64,000 bases of DNA from Daphnia pulex (Eukaryota > Arthropoda > Branchiopoda > Diplostraca > Daphniidae). Of this stretch, positions 1-12,500 are shown one piece after another (position 1 is the first letter of the stretch; each line of letters opens with the position of its first letter). Below the pieces are notes generated by a model that worked only from the letters and a program-made list of their open reading frames with translations, was not told the origin of the DNA and ran no database searches. The stretch is from NCBI RefSeq assembly GCF_021134715.1, contig NC_060025.1, positions 7,812,001 through 7,876,000 on the forward strand, in the 5' to 3' direction. A program made the translations under genes and the position numbers.

Positions 1-3000
1 GCCATGAACTTCTGCATATCAAAAGAACATTAATGAACCAATAACACTTTGAAATGTGAAAAAATGGTACTGCTAATGAAATTTACTTAATTTAAAATTA
101 ATAATTAATTTGAATTGAAAAAGAAACCAGGGAAGAATTCTGTACATCACTTCCAATATGTTATAAAAACTTGGTAATATGGGTGTTTGGGTGGGAAATT
201 CTGTTCTAGAAGAAAATAATTAAAAAAAAACTCAGTGGAAGCTGATTAACACTGTGGCTATCTTTGAACAGAAACAACTATTTGGAAGGAAGAAATATTA
301 CCCCTAATTTTCTACAATTTCATCTTATCTTAAACTCGTCAATTGAATACAAAATAAAAAAACAAAACAAACAAGACTTCCCAAGTTACAACAAATAACA
401 TTGATCAAATTACCGATTCAAGAAGTCTTCCTGTTGTGACAATAGGGATAACAACAGTTTGATAAACTGCATGCAGCAGCTGCAGCTCAACTTGACTCGA
501 TCACACCTTTCTCATCAGCTGGCTGCAACAAAACCACGTTGATGATACAACAGCCATGAAGCTCAGACTTTGTCATGTTCTCAATTTCTGCAACAGTTGA
601 GCAAAGGGATCTCAACCTGAACATCAACTAATAAAAACTATTCCATTATTGCAGGTAAATTGATCAACAAAATTCCTTTACTAGCTCTGAAGTGTTTCAG
701 CACGAGATGAGACGTCCGTATGGGTACAGCTAACAATGGCCGACATGTCGGCAAAATGGACAGCAGTTTCGACCCACGTCGTCACATTGATTGGCCAAGT
801 GAAATTCCAACAAATCTAGCCTTACCATTTCATGGCTGAAAATGTAGATCTACACCACAATTCCATAACGAATAACAAACTTTCAGTCAGCGTTTCGGCA
901 CAGGTTTCGGAAACAAATGGCAAATTTCGTCGGTTCGTATTCGTCCTCACTAAGACACTAGCGTCACCTGGTGGCTGGAGCACAATCTATTTTATTAGCC
1001 ACCTACCGACAGCCGAAAGATCACGAATTACCACGTTTGACTGTACGAAACGGATGGATTTCTTTACGAAAACTCTGTTTCCGAAGCTTATCACGACTCA
1101 CGAGAAATGAATAATCAGATACACATCACATTTTCACAAATTAATCTGATGAAATTGGGCGTAAGGGGGTCGAGACAAAAATAAAACTTACAATTTTCTA
1201 AAGAAAAGAATTAATAGGCAGCAGCAGCAACGGTTATCTGTGTTTAGTTAAGAGTTCCAACTAACTTTTGCATCAAACAGTCATGTTGAATCTAAAGGAA
1301 ATATTCCAATAAATATTACTACAACAAATATTCAGATAAATACAACACATGTTGATATGTGCCCTGCATCTTTTCATGTGATGTGACTTCCCCAAAGTTG
1401 CTGCACGATATAAAATTAATTAATTTCATATCGTGGTTGCTGCAATAAACCTGAAGATTATCCATGGCCTTGATTATGTTTCCATAGCTTTCTCTATGAC
1501 TGAAAATAAAGTTTATGGCATCAATAAAGTTAAGAAATTTTGAAGGAAGAACAATACTTGTTTGTCATGATTGATGCTGTCTCACCTTATTATTTCAAAA
1601 ATGCTTCAGCACCATAAAAATTTTCTTAATTGATTCTACAGTTAGACAGACTGATATATTGTTCCAAACTTCCAACCACCGTTAACTGTATTACACAAAT
1701 GAAAAAAAACGCACTTGTGTTGACGAACAAAGTACGAAAAATTCAAAAAAAGCTTAAGATTGTGTCAGCACGACCACGCTTGATTTGCGATATTGAAATA
1801 AAAACTGAACTGTAAAAATTTGAAAAATTTAACACTAATTTTACAATCTCAAATGTAGTAAGAAAAATGCTAGAAATTAAATAAAGAGCAAGTTCAGAAG
1901 ATACAAATTTAAAAACGATACGGAACTACTAAACCTGTCAATCATCACCGCCACGACTCACGACCACGAGACGAATGAAGCAGATGGGATGAAGACTAAA
2001 GAGAAGAAATTCCATTAAGCAATACGAAATTCCTCTACTAGGTGCCCGGAAAAGTAAAAATTTATGGTTTTTTCAAAAATCAAAATAACACCATCAAACT
2101 CTAATAGTTCAGATAAGGTTTGTAAGTAATTGGTTTAACTGGTTTTTTAACAATAATTCACCATTTACGAAAAGGAGAGCTGAGAAGAAAAGAGGATGAA
2201 AGGAACTATGCCTTGTGTTTTACCTGGATGTCAACAATTCAAATTCAGACCATCAGTCAATCCATGTGCGCTGGGAAGAGTAGTGGATACTCGAACGCAT
2301 GAATTCGACACCATCAGCTGCTTCCGGATACGGCTGCTTGTTCCACTGGTTCCACTGTTGAAAACAGCCTAATTGTTTGTGACTAATCTTGAATGAATCT
2401 TTTAATGAAAAGGGGAATCATTAAAATTAAATATCTGATAAAACTTAACAGGAAATAATAAAAGGATTCAGAAAGTCTGGCATAAACTTGTTGACCAAAT
2501 CTTAGAAATTGAACTTTTAACAAGACCGAACAAGACAGTCTTTGCAAACCAATCTCCTTCTAGCTGGCTATTGCTGGTGCATTTTCTGTACATGTGTTAT
2601 CTACACACAGTTGTCACAGACCCAGATGAACCTGGAGATTCCTGCCAAATAAAACAAAGCCTGAGAATAGAAATTCTTTTTAAAACAGAAAAAAAAAGTT
2701 ATTTTGACAGAAAAAAAAACCAAATCAACCAAAGTCTTACCAAATATTTCGCAGCAGGTGCACAATTTTGCAAGACAGTTTGATTTTGATTGAAATATTT
2801 TTATCCGATATGGATTCATGAGTAGTATAAACTGTGTACGGTCCTGTAGGTTAAAAATTAGAAATCTGAGAAGACCAAACATGAAGTCGGAACGACAGGT
2901 GATGTTTCGATAAAATTTACCTTTTTCAGAAGTCATCAGAATAAAAATAACAGGAGTCTCACCATCTGCCTGATTTATAGAGAACGTTTGGAGAACTGCA

Positions 3001-3498
3001 GCTGAAATTGAAAGTTTCGCAATAATGATTAGAGAATCAACTGATTGAAGGGTACGCATTCTCGAATATTTAACTTCATACTTTATAGTCCGGGCTGTTG
3101 ATATTTAACTATTATAAGGGAAAAAGAAATACCATCAGTGGAATTTTCTCATTTAATTATATCATTATTTACACAATATTGAATCAATCAAGCAAGGGAA
3201 TTTCATAATTGACAGGGATGACAAGATTTTGTAATATTGTTTTTTAAAAAGAAAATTCTCCCACATATCCCCCTAAAAAAGGAAAGTCTTACATCGCAAT
3301 TAAGACAAGCTGACTGTTTAGATTGACAACGCTAGATCGCGGCCGGAATTTTTTACCTTTCAAAAAATTTAAATGATCAGCTTAATTCATTTGAATTAAG
3401 TTGGTTTTTAACCCGCACCATTTTGACGCTTTGAGACGGGCTATACTGTAACGAAAGTTCGCTCTGAACGGGGTAAGTAGCACACATTGATTCCACAG
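1..3498. other. AT-rich spacer, no confident gene
   Basis: This stretch is AT-rich with no long convincing reading frame. Around 700-1100 it is less AT-rich and promoter-like, but no exon can be assigned. A possible small minus-strand gene at about 2260-3059 is listed separately. No tRNA, transposon ends or long repeats were seen. Confidence 0.5.
2263..3059 (-). CDS. Possible small minus-strand multi-exon gene (weak)
   Basis: Not recognised. On the minus strand a frame starting MRTLQSVDSLIIIAKL at 3059 has a hydrophobic stretch like a signal peptide. It meets a GTGAGA donor after the residues NQAD. A phase-compatible exon follows after tttttaacctacag, beginning GPYTVYTTHES and ending at a GTAAGA donor. 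Further down, after ttttcaacag, a frame beginning WNQWNKQPYPEAADG runs to TGA. A minus-strand TATAAAG at 3087-3081 lies almost too close to the first ATG. The join between the middle and last exons could not be settled. It may be a real short secreted protein gene or a chance run of open frames. Confidence 0.2.
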
Positions 3499-3506
3499 TA
3501 TAAAAG
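3499..3506 (+). promoter_or_regulatory. TATA box of the repeat-protein gene
   Basis: TATAAAAG lies 95 bases before the chosen ATG at 3594. It predicts a transcript start near 3525-3530, so upstream in-frame codons such as the TTG at 3522 would not be translated. This supports the 3594 start. Confidence 0.6.
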
Positions 3507-3593
3507 AACTGAAATATCCGATTGAAAGTTACATTGTCTCTGACAGTCTTCTGCTACTTCAGTCGCACTTTTGCTCCCAACCGAATTTCTAGG

Positions 3594-4978
3594 ATGTTTG
3601 CAGGACAACTTTTCTTCTTGATTGGCCTACTGTCTTTTTCTTGGGCTCAGGTTAATCTTCTCGCAGGAAATCCATTACTACAAGGCGCTACTTCTTACAC
3701 TTTTAGTGTGCTAACTACAACAAAGACCAAACCTACGTCCTGCTACGTTACATCAGGCAGCGTCTCCCAATGTCGACGGAAGCGTGGAATAGATGAGAAA
3801 CCGCAGTTACTTCAATTTGACGATTTTATCATTTCTCCGTCAACTGTTTACGAGTAAAAAAAAAAAAAAAATTGTGTGTCTATTCTACTGGATTAAATTT
3901 AATTTTTTGTGATATTTCATTTCTACACAGGATTGAAACTACAGCTGCTCCGGTAGCGATCGATTCGCGCGTCGATTCAAATTCGCTTTGGAGTTCGTTG
4001 AATGAAGACATGGAATATCGAACCTCCCCAGACCTTTTCCGTCAACTCGTCTCTAATGGCTGCAACAATTTGTTCACAGTTGGCCAATCGGTTGTCGTTT
4101 TGAGTCAGTTTTTGGCCTGTTTGGGCTTGAGCCTCCAGGACACAACAACACTGACTGCCACCTTTACGGAAACCAAGACCATTTCAACAGGTTTCACTAC
4201 ATTCACCATTGCCGGTTGTACTCCAGCAGGATTTCCGTACACTACTTGCCCACAAGGAATTTCTAGTACCACCACTACCACCACCACCGCTAGTACCAAT
4301 TTGCTAGGAGGACTTGCAGGAACTGTTCCCAATGTTCTTAATACTTTGTTACCATCTCCTGTACCAGGCATTGTAAATCCAATTCTGCCACCTGTTACTA
4401 ATGTCGTCCCGACGCTGCCGCTGCCCCTACCCGGCCAAGGAGTTGTTCCAGGCTCAGGAACCACAGGAAGCTTGTTAGGAGGACCTTTGCCAGGAGGAAC
4501 TGTTCCGGTAGTAGGAGGACTATTGCCAGGCCAAACAAGTACAACAGGTCTTTTGGGAGGACTCTTGCCAGGAGTCAGTAACCGTCCAGTAGTAGGAGGA
4601 TTGCCATTAGTCGGAGCACCACAAGGAAGTACTACAGGAGGCTTACCAGTTGTCGGAGGACTACCGTCAGGTGGTTCTACAGGAGGATTGCCAGTAGTTG
4701 GACAACAAGGAGGTACTACAGGAGGCTTACCAGTTGTCGGAGGACTACTGTCAGGTGGTTCTACAGGAGGATTGCCATTAGTCGGAGGTATTACAGGAGG
4801 CTTACCAATTGTAGGAGGACTATTGTCAGGTGGTAGGCCTACCACAGGAGGATTGCCCAATCTGGGAGGTCTGCTGGCGGGTACCCCTATAGGCGGATTG
4901 CCCATTCTAGGAGGCGGAGGTGTCCGAAGAGATGGTTTCCAACGGATGCCACTTGCATACAGTTCCTTATATGTCTGA
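3594..4978 (+). CDS. Secreted Gly/Leu/Pro repeat protein
   Basis: Two coding exons, 3594-3853 and 3931-4978, are joined across a 77-base intron (GT..AG, split Glu codon) to give 435 residues. The start is chosen because MFAGQLFFLIGLLSFSWAQ is a clean signal peptide and lies after the TATA box. The first 165 residues contain a furin-like RRKR site just after a short two-Cys stretch (CYVTSGSVSQC), more Cys pairs and a Thr-rich segment. From about residue 175 to 420 the chain is degenerate repeats of the type GGLPVVGGLLSGGSTGG. At least six X-Pro-Gly triplets occur (LPG, VPG). No enzyme domain is visible. An extracellular matrix, mucus or cuticle role is inferred only from composition. Poly(A) signal AATAAA is at 5216. 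The exact family is not recognised. Confidence 0.85.
4440..4920 (+). repeat. In-frame degenerate repeat (GGLPxVGG units)
   Basis: Imperfect tandem units of roughly 30-60 bases encode variants of GGLPVVGGLLSGGSTG inside the repeat protein. Two units at about 4640-4700 and 4720-4775 are nearly identical, which suggests recent unit duplication. The opposite strand is also open here purely because of the repeat's codon pattern. Confidence 0.8.
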
Positions 4979-5215
4979 AATCGTGCGAAGTAAACAACTG
5001 ATCGATGGATCATGATGTTGCCTTGACGAGTTTTCCGGAGTTTTCTGCTCCTGCTTTTAGAATTTCTTTATTATTAAATGTAATCTTGCTGGATAGAAAT
5101 TTGGCCACAACATGCATGAATCGTATGACAGGCAAGCCTTCTTATTCTCTTAAAACAAGCTTTGAGTTTCTTTCAGTGCTAATTGTTTACGTGTCTGGTG
5201 TTAGTTTTTTGGGTT

Positions 5216-5221
5216 AATAAA
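5216..5221 (+). terminator. Poly(A) signal of the repeat-protein gene
   Basis: AATAAA lies 238 bases after the TGA stop of the repeat-protein gene and is the first canonical signal downstream. Confidence 0.6.
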
Positions 5222-5239
5222 CAATTATTTGGATTGAAA

Positions 5240-6166
5240 ACTGTCGACAAAGATTTCTCTACAACTTATTTCATTCAATTTTTATAATTTTAAGACTGAA
5301 AGGCTGATATCTCATCGAAGTGTGGCGATATGGCTAGAGACAATAATGTAAAATATTCCCGCCTACTCACCAATACACGGTCATCAAACACACCTGTTAG
5401 CAATCGTTACGAACCCTTAGAAAACCACACTATATTATTTTACCTCGCGGTCAAAGAAGTCTATATTGGCACCAAGGTTGTGATTCTATCGGGAAAAAAA
5501 GGCTATTCACTGATTTCACTCGTTTTTTGGCGGAGCAAAAGTTTACACGTAGCGACGTGAGTCCATTTAAACCAGAATCTCTAATAATTCTTCGTCTGCT
5601 GCGATGCTTGTCTAGTGGCTAGCAGGTAGCAGCGCTGCCGGTTCGTTTTCACATCGGCAACACTTTCATCATAAAATTTTTTTTAAATTGAGCACTTATG
5701 AATTTCAGAAATATGCTGCATGTTTGAAAATTACTCGGAAATAACGGTTCCTCGTGAAATCAGCGACACGTTTTTCACAACCTGTTTGATACCTATTTAA
5801 ATCTACGAAATTAAATTGCAAAAGAATGCGCGTTTGACATGGCACACTGTATTAGACACTTGTGGATAGACAAAAAAAAAAATCAACAAAAATATGATCC
5901 GATCCCGCAGAAATTTTCATGGAGAAAAAAAGGACCCCCATCAACGAACGTTGGTCATTTATCAGAATTAGAGATAATGCCGACAATCAAGAAGAGTGCA
6001 ACATAGGAAAACGTGAAACCAATAATCGTAAATATAGGAATAAAAGAAAAAATTTGGTTTCGCGAGCTTTCAATTTCAAGTAGAGATAAGGTTATGCCGC
6101 GGCAGAGAAGAACAGTGAGTAGTAGAAAGACTTGAGATTGCTGAAGACATTTTTTTTACTAGTTCA
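5240..6166. other. Intergenic region, convergent 3' ends
   Basis: This lies between the plus-strand repeat-protein gene and the 3' end of P4H-A on the minus strand. It is AT-rich with short open frames only and no recognisable feature. Confidence 0.6.
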
Positions 6167-8945
6167 TTACATATCGGTGTCGTATCTCAAACCGCATGGG
6201 TGACGGAATTCTTGATTTCGTTCGTGAATCCATTTGTTAGATACTAAAACAAAACCATTTAAAATTAAAACACAATCAAAACTTTGCAATTCTTAAAATA
6301 AGCATTACCCCATTTGGATCCAGTAAGGACGGGACAAGCGGCATGGCGAGTCAACTCGTTACCCTCACCATTGGGATGCAAATTGTACCAAAAGGCAGCA
6401 CTTCCTTTCTGTGGCCACAGAGCCAGGTTCAGTTTGGGGAAGACAGTTGCGCCACCGGCCTCGACTTCGCTCATCTATAACCACGGGAAAACATAATTTA
6501 GTACGAGTAAAAATTTGAATTGATAAATTACACGACAAGAACACCACCACCACCATCCGCTTAAATAGTCACACCCAACGTTTTGGGGTAAACCGCAAAA
6601 TTTTACACAAAGAAATTCCGATAAGGCATTTGAAGTCGCCCATAGAAGAATTAGTTAAGTGATCCGAAAGTTCATTTGGTGACGTGTTGTATCGTGGAAA
6701 GGAAGTGCGTTGTTCTTTACGAGTGAACAAGTGTGTTAAAACTCACGTAGAATAGCCAAGTGGCAACACGGTTGCCCCATCCCAAATCTTTGAAGGCGTT
6801 GACTTCCTCTTTCTGTCGTTACCGATGAAACGGGCGCAAAGGGGGACAACCACAAGCAAAAAAAAAAAAAGACAAAAACAAAATGGCAGTTAATAAATTG
6901 GCACTTACATACATCAGCCAGGTCGCGATGCGATTGCCAGTGCCGAGTCCTTGGAAGGCCTTAACCTCCGAAGGCTTCAGCAAAACGCAAATCGTCAAAG
7001 AATTAAGATTTAAAGAACACTTTTGGCAACATGGAAAATGCGCCGCGAAACAGAATAATGAGTTATAAGAAAGAATAAGAACGTTTTTATACCCTGGCGT
7101 AATCAAAATGAGGCTCGTAATGCCCACCAATGCCGTAATTGACTACTTGGAGATCTTCAGCTGTGGCCATATCAAGTCCAGTAATATCGCCAACACGACG
7201 GGTCACCTGTAATCAAATAAAAATATGGTGTGAAGTGAATAAACAAAATCACTTGTTGATGTTTGCTCTACACTAACCTTGAATACATGATCGTGTTCTT
7301 CGCTTTTCAACCAGGCGGATTTTGAAATACGGTAGTTAGCTGGCTCGAGGTTACCAGTTACACTGTTCTGTACAGTTGCTCGCTTAAACTATAGCACAGA
7401 AAAAAGTAGAATTTAAGTTTTTTTTTGCTATTAATTAAATAAATAAAACTGTACCCTTGGTTGAGCCATCTTTTTCACTGTTTCGATCTCGTCATCGTTA
7501 ATAACATTGTGGTAAATGACGATAAGAGGTTTATGGAAAGCCTCCTCCATTTTGACGGGTTGAATGTATAAGTAGGGCACATTGTTGGTTACATAACGGC
7601 AGCGAAGACGGCCTTCGATTTTAGGATCCATCAACTTCTCACCTCTGCAGAGAACACCGAACATGTTATTTATGAAAGAATACTTTAACTTTTGGGTAAT
7701 TTTTTTACCTGCACAGCTTTTCATAGTTCTCTCGTTCAGGTAATTGGTCACTGGGTTTTGTTAGCTTCAAGTTGGCAGTGTTGAACGGTTCATCCATGAC
7801 CACGTTATCCTCACTGTGAAGCAAATAATTCATAAAATTACAGAACCAAAATTGAATTTTCACATCAACTTACTCTCCAGTCTCTCCACGGCGCTGAATG
7901 ACTCCCTGCTGACGAAGGAGATCTTCGTAGTACTTTTTGTTGCCGAGTGCGCGTTGGTGGAACGGAACAAGCTTGAGAAGTTCATGAGTCAATTGAAGAG
8001 CTTCCTTGACGTTTCCTGAATTGAAAAAAAAATCAATGTAAATTCTAATGTCTATGATTCAATGCTCGATGCACTTTATACCTTGTTTAAATGTGGAAAA
8101 AGCCAAATACTCGAGAATATCTTGACGAGTGACAGTCTTGTTTGACTCACTTTCGAACTTGTTCAAAGCCTCTCCCATCCACAATACAGTGTGGTAGTGA
8201 TCGCCGTTGTTGTAAGACTGCCGACCAAGTTCCCAACAATCACCAGCTGTCCATTTTCAACGTTTACATTAATGATTACTTGCACGCAAATCCCTGAAGT
8301 GTGTAAGTTAATTACCGGTTAGCTGACGAGAATATTTCTTCCCCAGCAGCTTCCCTTCGGCCAAAGCATGGGTATCCAGCTTGTAAGTGTCTTGGAGTCT
8401 CATCAGGGCTGCTGCTGCTCCATTCAAGTCCTCATCAGAAGGGAAGCGCAACACACTACGATGTTGAGTAATGTTTTGAATGAAGGCTGTTGAACAAATT
8501 GCAGCAATTAGATAAATACAATTCAAAGTCTTTCACATTATTTGAACATACCAGGGCCAACATTTTGGGTCATGACTCCTTCTACCTGCTTCCAATCAGA
8601 GGTCAGGCGTTTAACAAGCAAATAGGCATTGATAGGGTTGGCCAAGTACTTGGACACATCAGCACTGGCTTCCTGATACATGCTTTCATAATCTTCAAGA
8701 TATCTGTTGGAAATGAAGACATATAGTATTTAAGCTGCACATTCAATACAAAACAATTCGTCTTACCCTCTCAGGCGCTTTAACCTGATCTCTTCAGCTT
8801 GGATGTAGTTATCAAGGTGTCTTACAAGTTCCAACTCAGTTGATACGAGACCCTCCATGTCCGCCAAGGCAGTAAACACTTCACCGAAAACAGCATTTGA
8901 TTGCATTAGAAGGAAAATTACTGGTAAACAGGTGATGATATGCAT
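6167..8945 (-). CDS. P4HA: Prolyl 4-hydroxylase alpha subunit (P4H-A)
   Basis: Catalytic alpha subunit of collagen-type prolyl 4-hydroxylase, an ER enzyme using Fe(II), 2-oxoglutarate, O2 and ascorbate to hydroxylate X-Pro-Gly. Exons in gene order: 8945-8767, 8703-8552, 8486-8316, 8246-8082, 8015-7874, 7813-7709, 7644-7455, 7388-7278, 7206-7093, then 6974-6909 or 6812-6747, then 6474-6309 and 6243-6167. The product is 545 residues with one alternative exon. A signal peptide (MHIITCLPVIFLLMQSNAVFG) is followed by the N-terminal domain, a TPR-type peptide-binding region (CWELGRQSYNNGDHYHTVLW), and the oxygenase domain. Iron ligands are His438 and Asp440 (PHFDYAR) and His509; Lys519 binds 2-oxoglutarate. 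The 69- and 10-residue spacings match human P4HA1. The ATG is preceded by an acceptor, so a 5' UTR intron is likely. Head-to-head with CDase-1. Confidence 0.95.
6747..6812 (-). other. P4HA: P4H-A alternative exon 10b
   Basis: A 66-base phase-0 exon encoding 22 residues ending LGWGNRVATWLFY. It has acceptor acgacag and donor GTGAGT. This is the version found as the only exon 10 in P4H-B, C, D and E (all end ATWLFY). Because both alternatives are multiples of three, including both would add 22 residues without a frameshift. Confidence 0.85.
6909..6974 (-). other. P4HA: P4H-A alternative exon 10a
   Basis: A 66-base phase-0 exon encoding 22 residues ending LGTGNRIATWLMY. It has acceptor gctgaag and donor GTAAGT. 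It aligns along its full length with exon 10b 96 bases downstream in the gene, so one of the two is presumably chosen per transcript. It lies immediately after the HxD iron-binding exon. Vertebrate P4HA1 is known to have a mutually exclusive exon pair in this part of the gene. Confidence 0.8.
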
Positions 8946-9578
8946 GTTGATGCCTATTTAAAATGTAAGAAAATAAATAATGAGCTTAAATAATTCAATT
9001 TAAAAAAGTGCGTCGTAATACTTTTCAACGGGAAACCGTACACAAAGGATTTATGGCTAGTTTCAAAATTATGGCAGATTGTTAAATGACGAGATTTTTT
9101 GATTGCATTAATGACCTGCCCTACGCCTCGTAAGGCTAACGAGCAACAAAATTTACGGTTAAAAAAATGGCAGCGAATGTGAATCTGTCGGCGTAAAAAC
9201 TCTCGACCAACTGAGAGCACAGAATCACGTACACACTAAACGAAACATCTGTCTTTGACAGAAGGGCGGAGGGGGGAGGTTGGGCAGCCTTGACTTGACT
9301 TGGCCTGTCCTTGAAAAGTCGTCTGCTACTTTGTTGCTTGAGGCTGTGCGCATCCTATTGGCAAATCGCCTTGCATTATTTACGCGGTCACACGAATCAA
9401 TTCAAATTTGTTTGTTTGTTGTAAGTGAGCTGTAGATATAGTAATGTAACTTTCCCGATAAGATCCCCCGATATTTATAAAGTTTTATCTCTTCTCCGCG
9501 ATAAGGAACGTTGGCTCGACAACAGAACTACTCAAATATCTTTCGTATTGACAGTTGGTAACAGTCGCGTTGGTCACA
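8946..9578. promoter_or_regulatory. Shared upstream region of P4H-A and CDase-1
   Basis: The two genes diverge from this 633-base region. On the plus strand TATAAA is at 9476-9481 with GATA-core motifs at 9457-9462, 9485-9490 (reverse) and 9500-9505, about 100 bases before the CDase-1 ATG. On the minus strand an initiator-like CTCAGTT at 9216-9210 could start P4H-A, whose 5' UTR would be spliced to the acceptor just before 8955. A shared bidirectional promoter is possible but not shown. Confidence 0.45.
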
Positions 9579-12500
9579 ATGAAGTTTCTCGCTGGTTTCG
9601 TGATCGCTTTCTTCGCAAATGTTTGCTTTGCTGCGCCATCAACTTACAAAGTTGGTGTTGGAATTGCTGATGTCACCGGACCTGCGGCTGAAATTAACAC
9701 GGTAGAATGTCTATGATCCCATCTGTCCATCTTGATAGAGTTTTCTTAGCTTTTATAAAAAAAGACGTACGTATGTATACGTGAGTGAAAGGTAGTAGCC
9801 GTTAGCACTTATGTGCTGGTGAAAGTGTGTCATCCTTTGTAGTTTTGTTTTTCATTTGTACACTCTCCCCCGAAGATGTTTCGTGAAAGCTTTCCTGGAA
9901 ATCCCCTTGTAAAATTTTAAGAGCCTTATAAGCTTTTCAAAGATCCAAAATTTTTTAATAGAAAAAGTGCATTGCAACATTGTCTGCTCAACTGTGAAGC
10001 TAACAGTAAAACGCCGTTCGACATTGGAATTTGTTTCACATTCATTTTTCAATCATCTATGTTTTTTTTCTGATGGCAGATGGGGTACGCTAGCCCTACA
10101 CCGCTGACTTCCGGAATCCACACACGCCTGTATTCCCGAGCCTTCGTGATCGATGACACTATCAAACGGGTCGTCTTTGTTAGTGTGGATGTCTGTATGA
10201 TTGACCAAAGCGTCAAAACCGAGGTATATATAGTATAGTAATGTTTCGAAAGTTGCGTGTTTGTTGTGCTGTGTGGTGGTTTACGTGCGTGAAGACGAAA
10301 TAGCTGGCGGCTAATATGTTTTCCACGAGGAAATAAAAGCAAGAAGAGCTGGACGTCTAGGAAGAGAAAAGTAGCGCTACTTTCACTCGTCCTCATCACA
10401 GACACACAGAAAGAAGAAACATCTCTCGGGGTTCGGTCGCCTCATTTATTATAGATGCGCTTTTATGTATGCCATACTTTCACCGCTCCAAAAGAACTTT
10501 GAAGAAGCTATCCGGAAGGTGACCTAATTCTTTCATTTTCATCTTTACCACCCAAAAAAAGTTGCCCGCTATGTTGACTGTAATTATGGTCATTCGGAAA
10601 ATCGTTGAAACCGAACGAGTTTTAACGATCGGAGCTGAATAATTGATAACGCGTCGTGCGTTAGATATAAAAATGTTGACTTACTTTGACTGATAAGATG
10701 TCTGGATGAATAATAATACGTCCTCGTTTGGGTAAACAAAAAGAAACTGAACTAGTTTGATTCGCACACTTGAGGAAAAAGAACCCCAAAAACAAAAAAA
10801 TTCAGCAGCGGTTTTGTTATCGTTTCGAGAAAAACCGAGTTTATCCGACAGAAGTCGGTAGGCAACTGAAAGCCGAGCTCAGTAACACGTGGGATGTTAG
10901 GATGCATATATATGTGTGTACAAAAAGGAACGGGCAGTGCATTTCGTGTCTGGTCCCGCCTCCTTTTTCTACATACCCCAACGGCTCTCTCTCTCTCCAC
11001 GCACCAGTTACCCACATACAACACTCGTCCAACCATTCGTCTAATTATTTGGACCTTTCATTTTTCTTTCTAGCTCGTACCCATCGTCTTATTCTCTCAT
11101 CTGCTTTAATATTATGATTCAAAATTCATTTTATTTGGGTTCCACGGAACTCCTGATGCTGCTGCGGGAAATGCGTGAATAAGTTAAAAACAACCAATCG
11201 TTCGTTGTGGTATCCGGTGCTGGTATCCCTAAAAACCGAATTTAAAATAGATATTTGAGGGCGCGTTCCAGATGCGGCTGTATAACTTCTTCAAGTTGAA
11301 GAGGGGGGAAAGCGAAGAAGAAGAAGAAGAAGAGGGATCGCTAGTGCTGTTGCCTACGTGACTCCTGAAGCCCAAATATTCTTCTAGAACGATGCCTACG
11401 TGAGTGCGCACACTGTCCGTTACACTCGGAGCGGATTCAGAGAGAAAGCGGGAGCCTTTTACCTACACCAGTACACATTTCCCCGCTCAATTTGATGATA
11501 GTTCTTTTCACAATCAGCAGTACAGACATGACAGGTGTTATTTTGGATATTTGTTTATAGAAACCACGCGCTTTCCCGAAATAATGCAACGTAATGTACG
11601 AAAAAATAATGCTGCAGTCGAGTATAGTTTCCATTTCTTTTGGGACTTTTCTCAGCAGAGCTCAGACTTGGAATATTCTGTTTATGGCTCGTTTTCTTGA
11701 CTGTAACCCGAGACTTGTGTTTACTTTTAAACAGCGTCTCCCTCTCTCTCTCTGTTTCTTCTAGATAGTTCTCGCCAAGAGTTTTGTGTAGCCTCTCCAC
11801 TATAGCTCTGCTTTCTACATTAATTTGTATGGAAGGGGGAAAAAAGGGAGCGGGGGCGATGGCAAAACAGTTGGGGTGTGTGTGTGCCCCGACAAATCTA
11901 AATGTCCGCCATTATCAACTGTTTTCCTAGTACTATGTAACGTTAAATTATTTCAATGACTGGTCTACGTGACGACAAAGTCGGCGTGATTATTCTTTTC
12001 CCTACTTTCTCCAAATGACCATCTTCTTTTTCATTCGAATCACAACGAAAAATAACCTGTTTGTTATTCGGCCATGTCACACATATTCCCTCCCCCGTTT
12101 AGACAGAATTCGGTCGAGCTAACCGGTTAGCTCAAAAAATTGGGGAGTTGTCGCTCTCTCTCCCTATACATATCAGGCGGACGGAGGAGAAAGCTCTAAT
12201 CACTCCCGCAGACGTGACCCATCTTTGAGATAGCCGAGATATACATATTCCAGGGACTCTGGATATCTCTAGATGTGGAGGCGAACTTGAGAGAAGGTCA
12301 TCGTCTCCCGATTCAGCCAGTTCCCGGGGTGTGTAACTATACACACACACACACATATGTTTGTGTCTGTACAAGTCACGTACCCTCGGGCCACTCATTG
12401 ATGACCTAAACCCACCAGCAACCCATAAATGAAAAAGCCCAGCGGCTAGCAATCCCGTTGTTGTTATTCTTTCTCCTATACGGAAATTCCCGCGTCCTGA

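Noticed and set aside
4105..5013. A 302-codon open frame on the minus strand across the repeat-protein gene
   Set aside because: It is Pro/Val-rich only because it reads the opposite strand of the GGLPVVGG repeat. The plus strand has the signal peptide, intron, TATA box and poly(A) signal.
10752..11117. Overlapping open frames inside CDase-1 intron 2
   Set aside because: They lie in low-complexity intron DNA, open on both strands, with no splice phase matching the ceramidase exons.
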